A DNA stretch of 21,091 bases from a virus, in the IMG/VR virus record IMGVR_UViG_3300046460_000406, positions 1-21,091 of that record, one strand, 5' to 3'. Of this stretch, positions 1 through 6,204 are shown piece after piece. A model generated the notes under the pieces. That model ran no database searches, was not told the origin of the DNA, and saw only the letters and a program-made list of their open reading frames with translations. How positions within the stretch are numbered: the first letter of the stretch is position 1; every line of letters begins with the position of its first letter. The position numbers were made by a program, and so were the translations under genes.

Positions 1-942
1 ATGAATATTTGCCCACCACATTTTTCGCGCCACTTAAACACTAACGAAGTGCCCAACATGATAAACGACACACAAATAACTAATCACAAGAAATTATCTC
101 ACTCGTTGTATTTTTGGCTTGCTATGTTAATTCCAGCGCTTTTGGCAACCTTGGTAGCCACCACTATTTTTCTTTCGTCGCCAAGTATAAGCTTTTGCTT
201 TTCTTCTGAGTGCTGGGGTTACTTTTTTCAGCTTTACAAAATGCCTATCACCATAGCTGGAACGTCTATTCCTGCTGCCGCCATTATTGCCACACTTCAT
301 CGCTCCCACGAGACTGCAATTCAAATATCAATGTCGTTCCGACAGTATGAAGAAGCTGTAAACAACAATAGATTCGGTAATTTCCTTAAGCATCGTGAAG
401 GCTTTATAAAACACATGGAAGGGGTGGTTATTGGACTAGAACACAAAGGTGTAAAATGCAATGTCGATTCGGGGGCGCTCTATCATGCTGCGTTTCCAAA
501 AAACGGCTTTGAGAGTTTTGAATGGGCATCAGATATAAATCAAGCAATCTGGGTAGACTCACAGGAATCTATTTCCAAAATGGCCGATCTTTTCAATATA
601 AAAAACGGACCACCTACGGAAGAAGCTGTTCTCGCCGCATTTCAAATCCTGACCAAGCTACAGTATATCTTTAACTTCAGACATTCAGAGACGGTACGCA
701 TCCAACTTTCAGTGAAAGAAGGAACTTATTACATGTACAACTTCCCTAAAGTTAATGAGGAAATTGATCATGATAGGCGGGCAGCAATTGCGTTAATTTC
801 TTTTTTAGAGTTTATTCGAAAAACTGCTTCATTTTGCTTTGTCGATCTGGACATTTCGAAATTTGAAACATCTTTGAACCTGCCAAATATTATTGAATTT
901 ATTTCAGAAACCGAAATCGTGATTGAAGATTTCGAGTATTAA
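1..942 (+). CDS. Two-transmembrane membrane protein, possible retron Ec48-type effector
   Basis: This 313-residue protein has two clear hydrophobic segments, at about residues 36-58 and 79-98. A short Cys-containing loop (SFCFSSECW) separates them, and the rest is a soluble, probably cytoplasmic domain. The stretch from FFQLYKMPITIAG through HRSHETAIQI to FLKHREGFIKH recalls, from memory, the membrane effectors of Ec48-type retrons, which damage the inner membrane when the retron is triggered. No search was possible, so the family is an inference. A second possible start is the Met at residue 20 (position 58), which still precedes both membrane segments. The coding sequence is visibly more AT-rich than the phage late genes, which suggests horizontal acquisition. 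The partner reverse transcriptase and msr-msd RNA would have to lie left of the window, since none is inside it. The gene could instead be another abortive-infection or superinfection-exclusion membrane protein. Confidence 0.6.
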   Translation: MNICPPHFSRHLNTNEVPNMINDTQITNHKKLSHSLYFWLAMLIPALLATLVATTIFLSSPSISFCFSSECWGYFFQLYKMPITIAGTSIPAAAIIATLHRSHETAIQISMSFRQYEEAVNNNRFGNFLKHREGFIKHMEGVVIGLEHKGVKCNVDSGALYHAAFPKNGFESFEWASDINQAIWVDSQESISKMADLFNIKNGPPTEEAVLAAFQILTKLQYIFNFRHSETVRIQLSVKEGTYYMYNFPKVNEEIDHDRRAAIALISFLEFIRKTASFCFVDLDISKFETSLNLPNIIEFISETEIVIEDFEY

Positions 943-990
943 TGACTGTAACCGCGACATTTAATTGTGACGTCAACCCGGGGTTACGCG

Positions 991-1024
991 GGGGTTTGGC
1001 CTTTGAATTCAAGGGCCCAACCCC
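991..1024. repeat. 34-nt near-perfect palindrome centred on GAATTC
   Basis: The sequence pairs with its own reverse complement at 15 of 17 positions. One of the two exceptions would be a G-U wobble in RNA. The arms begin GGGG and end CCCC, and the centre is TTGAATTCAA. No T-tract follows on either strand, so it is not a standard intrinsic terminator. It does not look like the common Pseudomonas REP element. Protein binding, a cruciform or a structured RNA are all possible. Confidence 0.7.
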
Positions 1025-1060
1025 AAAGACTTCCCCGCCCCGCTCCGCCCTTTCCCGAAA

Positions 1061-1084
1061 AATTGGCCCAAGAATTGGCCCAGA
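1061..1084. repeat. Tandem pair of AATTGGCCCA, 12-bp period
   Basis: AATTGGCCCA occurs at 1061-1070 and again at 1073-1082, separated by AG. The second copy begins a little over one helical turn after the first, so the pair could be an operator half-site array. It could equally be chance in a GC-rich spacer. Confidence 0.4.
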
Positions 1085-1154
1085 CCTCTCCGGCGTTCTG
1101 CCACTCGAAACCACTCTCCGTCGCCTCCCCCTCGCGGAAAAGCCGCACCTCGAT

Positions 1155-1174
1155 TACTGTATATATAAACAGCA
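1155..1174. promoter_or_regulatory. LexA (SOS) box
   Basis: Positions 1157-1172 read CTGTATATATAAACAG, a perfect CTGT-N8-ACAG core with an AT-alternating centre and flanking TA on the left. This is the LexA operator pattern of gammaproteobacteria including Pseudomonas. It ends 18 bases before the ATG at 1191, where LexA would block RNA polymerase or the first part of the transcript. The TATATA inside the box may also be the -10 element. I see no convincing -35. Confidence 0.85.
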
Positions 1175-1190
1175 TCACCAAGGCTTGGAC

Positions 1191-1559
1191 ATGCACCCGT
1201 ACGAAATCGAAGACACCACCGACTGGCTCGGCAACCCGACACCGCTTGAAACCTGCCGACATCAGCTGCGGATGTATGAGAACGAATTTGAGGAGCTGAC
1301 CCTGCAACTGCGCCAGGGCCGGGAGAAGATCTTCAAGCTCGTTGAAATGCACGCAGAGATGGCAAGCGAACGGGATTCGCTACGGGCTCAGCTCACAAGC
1401 GCCAAGACGGAAGCAGCCGAAGCAAACCGACGGGCCACCGATATCGAGACAAAATCCAATTGGGAGCTGATGGCGAAAGGCAAGCAGATCAGCTTCCTGT
1501 ATTCGCGAATTCAAGAACTCATGGATAAACAGCCGCACGCTGATCGACTTGTTAAATAA
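1191..1559 (+). CDS. Small SOS-controlled coiled-coil protein, function unknown
   Basis: This is a 122-residue protein that I do not recognise. After an N-terminal segment (MHPYEIEDTTDWLGNPTP), residues of about 30-85 form a charged helix rich in Glu, Arg, Leu and Ala that is probably a coiled coil. There are no membrane segments and no catalytic motif. The start at 1191 is chosen because AAGG lies 7 bases upstream of the ATG and because the LexA box sits just before it. A longer in-frame form from 942 is unlikely. LexA control predicts repression in the lysogen and expression on DNA damage, when the prophage would also be induced. Known phage genes under LexA include antirepressors such as Tum of phage 186, but no similarity is claimed here. 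Confidence 0.75.
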   Translation: MHPYEIEDTTDWLGNPTPLETCRHQLRMYENEFEELTLQLRQGREKIFKLVEMHAEMASERDSLRAQLTSAKTEAAEANRRATDIETKSNWELMAKGKQISFLYSRIQELMDKQPHADRLVK

Positions 1560-1618
1560 GCTCAGTCTATTATTAAGGCGCAATTAATGTTCGGCGGCCT
1601 ACCGCAATACAGGCGTAA

Positions 1619-1654
1619 GACTGGACGATCAGTCGGATAGGGATATATAAATCT
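1619..1654 (+). promoter_or_regulatory. Possible promoter with inverted repeat before the HEPN gene
   Basis: A candidate -35 (TGGACG, 4 of 6 matches) is followed after 18 bases by TATAAA. The inverted repeat GACTG-N6-CAGTC at 1619-1634 overlaps the -35 and could be an operator. It is the best promoter-like signal in the 124-base gap between the small SOS gene and the HEPN-like gene. Otherwise the gene would depend on read-through from the LexA-controlled promoter. Confidence 0.3.
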
Positions 1655-1683
1655 CGTATACCCCTAAGGATTAAGAGGTTTCA

Positions 1684-2706
1684 ATGGAACGTTTTGCTGG
1701 GTTTTATACATCCGATCCATTTTGGGCATGCGAAAAAATAGATTTTCCATATAACACTTGGATTCATCCGCATAAATTTTACGACATCATGACTAAGGCG
1801 GCGTATGAAAAATCCACAAACGAAGCCACTTTAAGAGTTGATAGAGACGGCCTAATCTTATTAAGAATTTCGTCAATTGCAGAAGAAGAGCGGCAATACC
1901 ACGCCGAAAACAGAGTCAACATAAATGAATCGGTAGCACGCGCAAAAACTTACACTAATTACTTAAACTGCTTCTGCTTATTCCTTGACTCAGCAGCAAT
2001 CACAGTAGACCAGCGAGCATTCTTTAACTATCGCGAAGTAACTACACACGAAATGCTTAGAATGTCATTCAAGGATGGAAAATTCGCCTCAGCTGGACTC
2101 CCAAATACAGGCATTACTGCAAACCTCTTTAGCGGTCGACACCTGAGCGACTATGAGATTCAAGACTCGCTCGACCTCGACAAGAGAATATCTGATCGCT
2201 TTGTAGTTTCTTTCGACGCCATTGATTACGCCGCAAATCAGTTATTTAGTGTTTTTTCAAAAGAAGGATCAATCAATCACTTTACATCCATCGCCAAAAG
2301 CATTTCTGAGTACAAGATCGGAAACTACGACACCTCTATAATACTGGCTTGGTTTGTCATCGAATCCATAGTTAATAGCTTGTGGAAATCCCATCTAGAA
2401 TCGCTCGACACTGAAATCTCGGCTGGCAGATCTCGCATAAATCGCGTCCGGTATGATGACCTAACCGGCAGCTCGTTTGAAGCAGGCAAAACAATTCAAA
2501 TGCTTGAATTGTTCGGAGTGATAACTTTCGACACCTACGAAACGCTTACAAAAGTCCGCAAGAACAGAAACAATATCGCTCACGTTACTAAAATTGTATT
2601 AACCGCAGAAAAAGCTAGTGAAGCTATCAGCGCCGCCCGAGAGATGATTTCATTAAAGTGGGGTATCGATTTCACACCCAACCTTAATTACAACGTACTT
2701 GGTTAA
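1684..2706 (+). CDS. HEPN-like C-terminal domain protein, candidate defence ribonuclease
   Basis: This 340-residue soluble protein is of unknown family. The C-terminal third looks like an all-helical HEPN-type domain. A first helix (NYDTSIILAWFVIESIVNSL, residues 214-233) is followed by VRKNRNNIAH, in which R295-x4-H300 fits the Rx4-6H ribonuclease motif, and then by a final amphipathic helix. This arrangement is typical of Apea-like and abortive-infection HEPN proteins, many of which cleave RNA. Residues 1-200 form an unrecognised, possibly sensing, domain. GAGG lies 6 bases before the ATG. The gene is AT-rich compared with the phage late genes and lies at the end of the late operon, where cargo genes often sit. 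Its stop codon overlaps that of Rz on the other strand. The HEPN assignment rests on the motif and helix pattern alone. Confidence 0.65.
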   Translation: MERFAGFYTSDPFWACEKIDFPYNTWIHPHKFYDIMTKAAYEKSTNEATLRVDRDGLILLRISSIAEEERQYHAENRVNINESVARAKTYTNYLNCFCLFLDSAAITVDQRAFFNYREVTTHEMLRMSFKDGKFASAGLPNTGITANLFSGRHLSDYEIQDSLDLDKRISDRFVVSFDAIDYAANQLFSVFSKEGSINHFTSIAKSISEYKIGNYDTSIILAWFVIESIVNSLWKSHLESLDTEISAGRSRINRVRYDDLTGSSFEAGKTIQMLELFGVITFDTYETLTKVRKNRNNIAHVTKIVLTAEKASEAISAAREMISLKWGIDFTPNLNYNVLG

Positions 2707-3221
2707 TAATTCGACAATGCCTTAACATATGCTTGGCATGCGGTCAGCGCGATCAGTCCTTGGTCGCCGGCGTCGGTGATGGCGACAATTCGTTGAGCAT
2801 GCGCTGGGTCAAGTCGGGCGCGCGCTCCTCCATGAACCACGCCGCCGGCGCCGGTACCGGCAGGCACTGCACAACCATCGGCTGAACCCGTGGCGTCGAG
2901 TAAGACTGACAGCCGCAAATCAGCAGTGGCAAGGCGATCGCGTAGGCGTGCCTGGTTCGTTTGAGCATCGCTGAGTTCCTTATAGTGGGATTGTTCGCTG
3001 ACCGACAGGCGCTGCTCAAGCGCCAAGCGCTTGTCCTGATCGGTGCGGATCTGAGTGGCGGCAGCATTGCTGAGGATGCTCAGGTCGGACTGGTGCAGTA
3101 GCGCTTGAGCGGCGAGCTGGCCACCGTAGCGCCAGTCCTGCACCTTCCATACACCACCGGCTGTGGCCAGCACCAATGCCAGCAGTCCGGCCAGCATCAG
3201 TTTCATCGACGTTGGCGTCAT
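2703..3221 (-). CDS. Rz: Rz-like inner-membrane spanin
   Basis: This 172-residue protein has one N-terminal membrane anchor (about residues 7-24, LMLAGLLALVLATAGG). A periplasmic helical, coiled-coil-prone region follows (about 40-110), with a Cys-containing C-terminal part. This is the Rz spanin architecture. Together with the outer-membrane lipoprotein Rz1 it spans the periplasm and disrupts the outer membrane at the end of lysis. ATG at 3221 is preferred over an upstream TTG because GGGAGGA lies 6 bases ahead of it. It follows the DUF6527-like gene by 2 bases and contains the whole Rz1 frame. Its stop overlaps the stop of the converging HEPN-like gene by 4 bases. Confidence 0.85.
   Translation of the reverse strand: MTPTSMKLMLAGLLALVLATAGGVWKVQDWRYGGQLAAQALLHQSDLSILSNAAATQIRTDQDKRLALEQRLSVSEQSHYKELSDAQTNQARLRDRLATADLRLSVLLDATGSADGCAVPAGTGAGGVVHGGARARLDPAHAQRIVAITDAGDQGLIALTACQAYVKALSNY
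2753..2968 (-). CDS. Rz1: Rz1-like outer-membrane spanin lipoprotein, nested in Rz
   Basis: This 71-residue protein is encoded in another frame entirely inside Rz. A lipoprotein signal peptide ends at LLICGC, with C20 as the likely lipidated residue. The mature part is short and rich in Pro (PRVQPMVVQCLPVPAPAAW), as in lambda Rz1. The start at 2968 has AAGGA about 8 bases upstream. An earlier in-frame Met would put about 33 polar residues ahead of the signal peptide and is rejected. The nested arrangement and the lipobox together make the identification strong. Confidence 0.85.
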   Translation of the reverse strand: MLKRTRHAYAIALPLLICGCQSYSTPRVQPMVVQCLPVPAPAAWFMEERAPDLTQRMLNELSPSPTPATKD

Positions 3222-3223
3222 GG

Positions 3224-3529
3224 TTAATCCTCCCAAAGGGGAAGGTCTACGGTCTGGCCAGCAAGAGCGTGGGTGCAGTCGCCCAGGAACTGGATACGGC
3301 CATCGGTGACGAACGAGTGACAGACACGATCACCATCAGACCAGGGGTACTGCACCAGCACCGAAGGGGTGAAGGTCGGCTTATCGACGCTCCCATTCCA
3401 GCCCCAGCGCGGACTTGGTCCGGGACCGTGCATGACTCGATGCATCATCGTGCAGCCCGGGCACTCGAACCAAAGGCTGCCTTCCTCGGCAGTAGCCAAA
3501 ACAGGAGACAATCTGCTGAAAGCGGTCAT
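3224..3529 (-). CDS. DUF6527-like small Cys-rich protein
   Basis: This 101-residue protein has two CxxC/CH-type clusters: FECPGC (C23, C26), VCHSFV (C70, H71) and GDCTH (C85, H87). These suggest a zinc-binding fold. The blocks PRWGWNG, KPTFTPSVL and HSFVTDGRIQFLGDCTH are those I associate with the DUF6527 family, whose members are common in phage late regions. Older records sometimes mislabelled similar proteins as ammonia monooxygenase, which nothing here supports. The start overlaps the lysin stop as ATGA, so it is translationally coupled to the lysis genes. Its function is unknown, and it has no membrane segment, so it is not a holin. Confidence 0.7.
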   Translation of the reverse strand: MTAFSRLSPVLATAEEGSLWFECPGCTMMHRVMHGPGPSPRWGWNGSVDKPTFTPSVLVQYPWSDGDRVCHSFVTDGRIQFLGDCTHALAGQTVDLPLWED

Positions 3530-3951
3530 GGCACATCCTTAAAGAACACGTGGTGACCGAGCGCCAGCGTCTGCTTGGCACCTTTCTCCCAGACTGGCGG
3601 TTTGGGCATGGTGGTCGCGTAGTAGTGCGTGGCACCGCCGGTAGGATCCGGCACCTTTCCATCGACCACCTGGTCAGCGGCAATCCGCGCCTGCGCGAGC
3701 TCACGAAAAGGAATCTTCTTAGCGCCACTCAGGTAGGCGAAGTTCGGGTCGTTCCTGTTCCAGCAGCTGAACTGGTAAGGCTTCTGGCACACGCCGGCAT
3801 AGCCCTCCCCCCACCACGACTTGGTCTTGCCGTCGTTCACCCGGTTGCAGATGGTCCAGGCCACGGCGATCTGGCCGGCCAGGGATTCGCCGCGGGCTTC
3901 GCCCCACAACGTGCGAGCGAGGATGTCGCGGTCTTTCTCGGATACGGTCAT
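3526..3951 (-). CDS. SleB-like cell-wall hydrolase (endolysin)
   Basis: This 141-residue protein belongs to the SleB/CwlJ-type hydrolase family (Hydrolase_2). The N-terminal ILARTLWGEARGE block carries the conserved glutamate (E18) that is the presumed catalytic residue for glycan cleavage. The GQIAVAWTICNRV helix, the QFSCW block and the DPTGGATHYY block complete the family signature. There is no signal peptide, so it needs a holin or another export route, and none is seen nearby. The ATG at 3951 is chosen because GGAG lies 8 bases upstream and the family motif begins about ten residues in. An upstream in-frame extension would run through a terminator hairpin. The gene sits just after that hairpin and is coupled to the following gene by ATGA. 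Confidence 0.85.
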   Translation of the reverse strand: MTVSEKDRDILARTLWGEARGESLAGQIAVAWTICNRVNDGKTKSWWGEGYAGVCQKPYQFSCWNRNDPNFAYLSGAKKIPFRELAQARIAADQVVDGKVPDPTGGATHYYATTMPKPPVWEKGAKQTLALGHHVFFKDVP

Positions 3952-3992
3952 CACTTTTCTCCGGGCAAAAAAAATCCCGCACTTGGCGGGCC
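3952..3992 (-). terminator. Intrinsic terminator fused to the lysin ribosome-binding site
   Basis: On the minus strand, the perfect hairpin CCCGC-CAAGT-GCGGG (3976-3990) is followed by A and eight T residues. It lies 3' of the 86-residue gene that stops at 4011. Immediately after come CCCGGAGAAAAG and the lysin start codon. The same module, with identical loop and T8, stands before the tape measure gene. Confidence 0.8.
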
Positions 3993-4010
3993 TTGGTGTG
4001 CGCTTGGCAC

Positions 4011-4271
4011 TCAGGCTTCGTTGGACTCGGACGCTTCGGCACTCACCGGCAACGGGTACCGGGCTTTGATGGCGGCCACCGAGGCGAGCCACGCGGTGTA
4101 GTCAGGCTCCAGGCCTTGGGAGAGCGCGTCATAGTCAGCCTCCAAGCGCAACGGATCTGACTCGGCAAGGTAAGCGGTGCGACGCGCATTAAGCGCAGCT
4201 TCAAGCACCGCATTCTTGCGATCTTCCTGCTGCTGCTCGGCGGTGATCATTTGGCTGAAGTCGATGTTCAT
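4011..4271 (-). CDS. Small tail-fibre-associated protein
   Basis: This 86-residue acidic helical protein begins MNIDFSQMITAEQQQEDRK and contains a YTAWLASVAAIKARYPLP block. It lacks membrane segments. The combination of an N-terminal helix with that C-terminal block is frequent in small proteins, or assembly-chaperone tails, located directly after phage tail fibres. A role in fibre assembly is inferred from that and from its position. The start overlaps the preceding stop as ATGA (4268-4271). A terminator follows 18 bases after the stop, so this is the last gene of the fibre sub-operon. Confidence 0.7.
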   Translation of the reverse strand: MNIDFSQMITAEQQQEDRKNAVLEAALNARRTAYLAESDPLRLEADYDALSQGLEPDYTAWLASVAAIKARYPLPVSAEASESNEA

Positions 4272-4558
4272 TCTGGAAGCCTCACTTCACCATCGGGTGA
4301 GTTAACAATGTCGCTGGGGAAGCGGACCGCGATACTGGAATCCGCGTCGCAAGGAATCCCCAGGGCGATAATGAGATCCCCATTGCGACGGGTCACATCA
4401 CCCACCACATGCTGGCAGTGAACCGCCGACCAGGGCAGAACCGCACCCTCCGGCAGTTGCCGAAAGTCGAACGACTCCCCGTTGATGATCAGCACATCGC
4501 CGGATTTTTGAACTGAAAGCGGCGCCCGGCCGCCCTGCGGTGAAAGCTTGATGATCAT
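4268..4558 (-). CDS. Hypothetical protein in the tail-fibre module
   Basis: This 96-residue beta-rich protein begins MIIKLSPQGG and has a SVQKSGDVLIINGESFDF block. It contains a VVGDVTRRNGDLIIALGIP stretch typical of small phage proteins found beside tail fibres. No function is known to me, and a structural or assembly role with the fibre is inferred from position. The start at 4558 is chosen because it overlaps the fibre stop as TGATG. An upstream in-frame ATG would read back into the fibre gene and is unlikely. Confidence 0.7.
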   Translation of the reverse strand: MIIKLSPQGGRAPLSVQKSGDVLIINGESFDFRQLPEGAVLPWSAVHCQHVVGDVTRRNGDLIIALGIPCDADSSIAVRFPSDIVNSPDGEVRLPE

Positions 4559-5337
4559 CAGAACCACCTTCCTATTGCTAAATACCGGCCACCGGAGATT
4601 GTTTGAGCGGTCGGACCATTTCGGTAAACCGCCTTGCAAGACCAGTTGGCCCTTGAGTTATCTGTGATGTAGCCATACACATCAAGACTTGATTGAGGTG
4701 TGCCAAAGGCCTGATAGGTGTAGGTGGTGTCGGCAAACAGCACTGGGAACACGCCCAGCGGCGACACCGTCGCGATGGCACCGGCGGCCACTGCGAAGTC
4801 CGCAATCGGCCCCGTGCAAATCAGCCGGCCGTCTGCAAATTTCGTAGCCTCACCGTTCGCGTTCACCACCTTTTCAAAAATGGCGCCGGAAGGTACGCCG
4901 CCGCCTTGCGAGACGGTTCCGAGAATGGCCGCGACCGCAGCGGCGCCCAAGCCCAAGCCGGAACGGGCCAAAGCCTGAGTACTGCCACCCGTCCCGCCTT
5001 TTGCTACGGGCACCACGTTTTCGACAGAGACCGCGCCGAGCCCGGCCAACGTCGCGCCCCATTGATCGACCAATTGCCGCAGGCGGTCGGCGGACTCTTT
5101 CACGTAACCCTGTACCGGCACCAATGAATACGCCCCGGCAGGAGCGGTAGCACCTTGATAGGCGGGGAGAATCGACAGCACCGTGGTGCTGGCAATGTTC
5201 GAGACTTCGTACCAGCGCCCATCCGGGCCTTGAAATGCGTCACCAACGCGCGCGTTGGCGGCAAAGGATGTACCGGTGCCGGTCACGGTGGTGCTGCCGC
5301 TGGTGACGGCGACTGTTCCTGATCTGTACCAGGGCAT
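4558..5337 (-). CDS. Tail fibre protein
   Basis: This 259-residue protein starts MPWYRSGTVAVTSGSTTVTG. It continues with VGDAFQGPDGRWYEVSNIAS, a tail-attached N-terminal domain I know from Pseudomonas phage fibres. A short helical linker (YVKESADRLRQLVDQW) is followed by the glycine-rich VAKGGTGGSTQALARSGLGL block, which occurs in trimeric fibre shafts. The last 90 residues form a beta-rich tip (FADGRLICTG through YGYITDNSRANW) that probably contacts the host surface. It is short for a receptor-binding fibre. AAGGA lies ahead of the start. It is followed without a gap by two small coupled genes. Confidence 0.85.
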   Translation of the reverse strand: MPWYRSGTVAVTSGSTTVTGTGTSFAANARVGDAFQGPDGRWYEVSNIASTTVLSILPAYQGATAPAGAYSLVPVQGYVKESADRLRQLVDQWGATLAGLGAVSVENVVPVAKGGTGGSTQALARSGLGLGAAAVAAILGTVSQGGGVPSGAIFEKVVNANGEATKFADGRLICTGPIADFAVAAGAIATVSPLGVFPVLFADTTYTYQAFGTPQSSLDVYGYITDNSRANWSCKAVYRNGPTAQTISGGRYLAIGRWF

Positions 5338-5346
5338 GGCTGTTCC

Positions 5347-6204
5347 TTATCCGAAGGGAAATGGGAGATTTGCAGTTGTGATAATGAGAGCTACGGGGTA
5401 CCTGTCAGTTGGCACGTTGTACCAACCACCAGGCGCAGGAGCCACGCCGGACTGGACAGTTGTTCCACCAGATGCACCGAACAGAAAACTAATTCCACCC
5501 ACGCGTCCATACGCCCCCTCAATAACAGCGTAACGACATGGTGAACTTGAATGAGTATCCACAGTCGATGCCCCCCTAGACCAAGGCAAGTACACTGCGT
5601 ACTCAATACCCGCGGTTAAAGCGACATCAAAGCGGCAGTCTTGTTTAACCGTCTGCGGATCAACTGTTGTCATTCTCTCCGCCGCATACCCACCGGTGTA
5701 AGCGAGTTGCACACCATATGCTCCTGACGGTGCTGTTGGCCCCGGTGGTTGATATGTTCCGATCACATTCAATGGCGGTTGAAGCGAGTTAAAAGTGATT
5801 TGACCGGAAGAGTTGTATGTTTTCAGATAAGGCGATCCGACAATGTTATCGGCCATCAAATCAAAGCAGTAAAACTTGGTGCTCGCACTGGCGTTGGAGT
5901 AGTGATATGTGATGCTAGATCCTGATGTAGTGCTCCCATTCAAGCAGCCAGAACCAACTATAAACACGATTGGTGACTTAGCGTTGGTTACAGTGAAGCT
6001 CCACATCTGATCATATCTAGATGGATCGTTGACCGATGTCGAGGCTGTCCAGTTGGCCCCATCCGTGGGGTCTAGCTGGGCCGACTTTAGAAGCCGCCGG
6101 GTCCAGGACGAGCTATACGCCAGATATCCACTCTTAACCAACCCGTAAGTAATTTTGTCAGTATCGAACAAAAGTGCTCCATCTACTTTATTCACGAGCG
6201 GCAT
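5347..6204 (-). CDS. Tail-tip appendage protein, function unknown
   Basis: This 285-residue protein is rich in Ser, Thr, Gly and Tyr and probably all-beta. Aromatic repeats such as YLAYSSSW, ITYHYSNAS and GGWYNVPTDRYP are of the sort seen in phage surface-exposed tail proteins. It has no membrane segment and no catalytic motif that I recognise. It overlaps the preceding small gene as TAATG and precedes the fibre by 9 bases, so it probably belongs to the host-contacting tip. The DNA is visibly less GC-rich than J or the fibre, which suggests the gene has been exchanged as a module. Confidence 0.7.
   Translation of the reverse strand: MPLVNKVDGALLFDTDKITYGLVKSGYLAYSSSWTRRLLKSAQLDPTDGANWTASTSVNDPSRYDQMWSFTVTNAKSPIVFIVGSGCLNGSTTSGSSITYHYSNASASTKFYCFDLMADNIVGSPYLKTYNSSGQITFNSLQPPLNVIGTYQPPGPTAPSGAYGVQLAYTGGYAAERMTTVDPQTVKQDCRFDVALTAGIEYAVYLPWSRGASTVDTHSSSPCRYAVIEGAYGRVGGISFLFGASGGTTVQSGVAPAPGGWYNVPTDRYPVALIITTANLPFPFG

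Larger units (their letters stand above)
943..1154. other. GC-rich non-coding spacer between cargo genes
   Basis: This stretch is markedly more GC-rich than the genes on its left and right. It holds a 34-nt palindrome and a tandem repeat, annotated separately. An ATG at 942, overlapping the stop of the previous gene as TAATG, is in frame with the downstream small gene. However, the 83 codons in between read as low-complexity Pro/Arg-rich sequence, several frames are open at once, and the LexA box falls inside them. I therefore treat the stretch as non-coding. It may mark a recombination junction between cargo genes. Confidence 0.55.

Noticed and set aside
1-942. Two-TM protein as the missing holin
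   Set aside because: It is far larger than class II holins, lies on the opposite strand, is outside the late operon, and has a large soluble C-terminal domain.
942-1190. In-frame N-terminal extension of the small SOS gene, starting at an ATG that overlaps the previous stop as TAATG
   Set aside because: The extension is low-complexity, covers the palindrome and the LexA box, and has no ribosome-binding site. Several frames are open in this GC-rich stretch.
2717-2736. Weak hairpin ATGCC-N13-GGCAT just after the converging stops, considered as a terminator
   Set aside because: The stem is five pairs with a long loop, and no T-tract follows on either strand.
3550-4101. Plus-strand open frame opposite the lysin
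   Set aside because: The minus strand carries a complete SleB-like signature with a good start. The plus frame would also read through the terminator.
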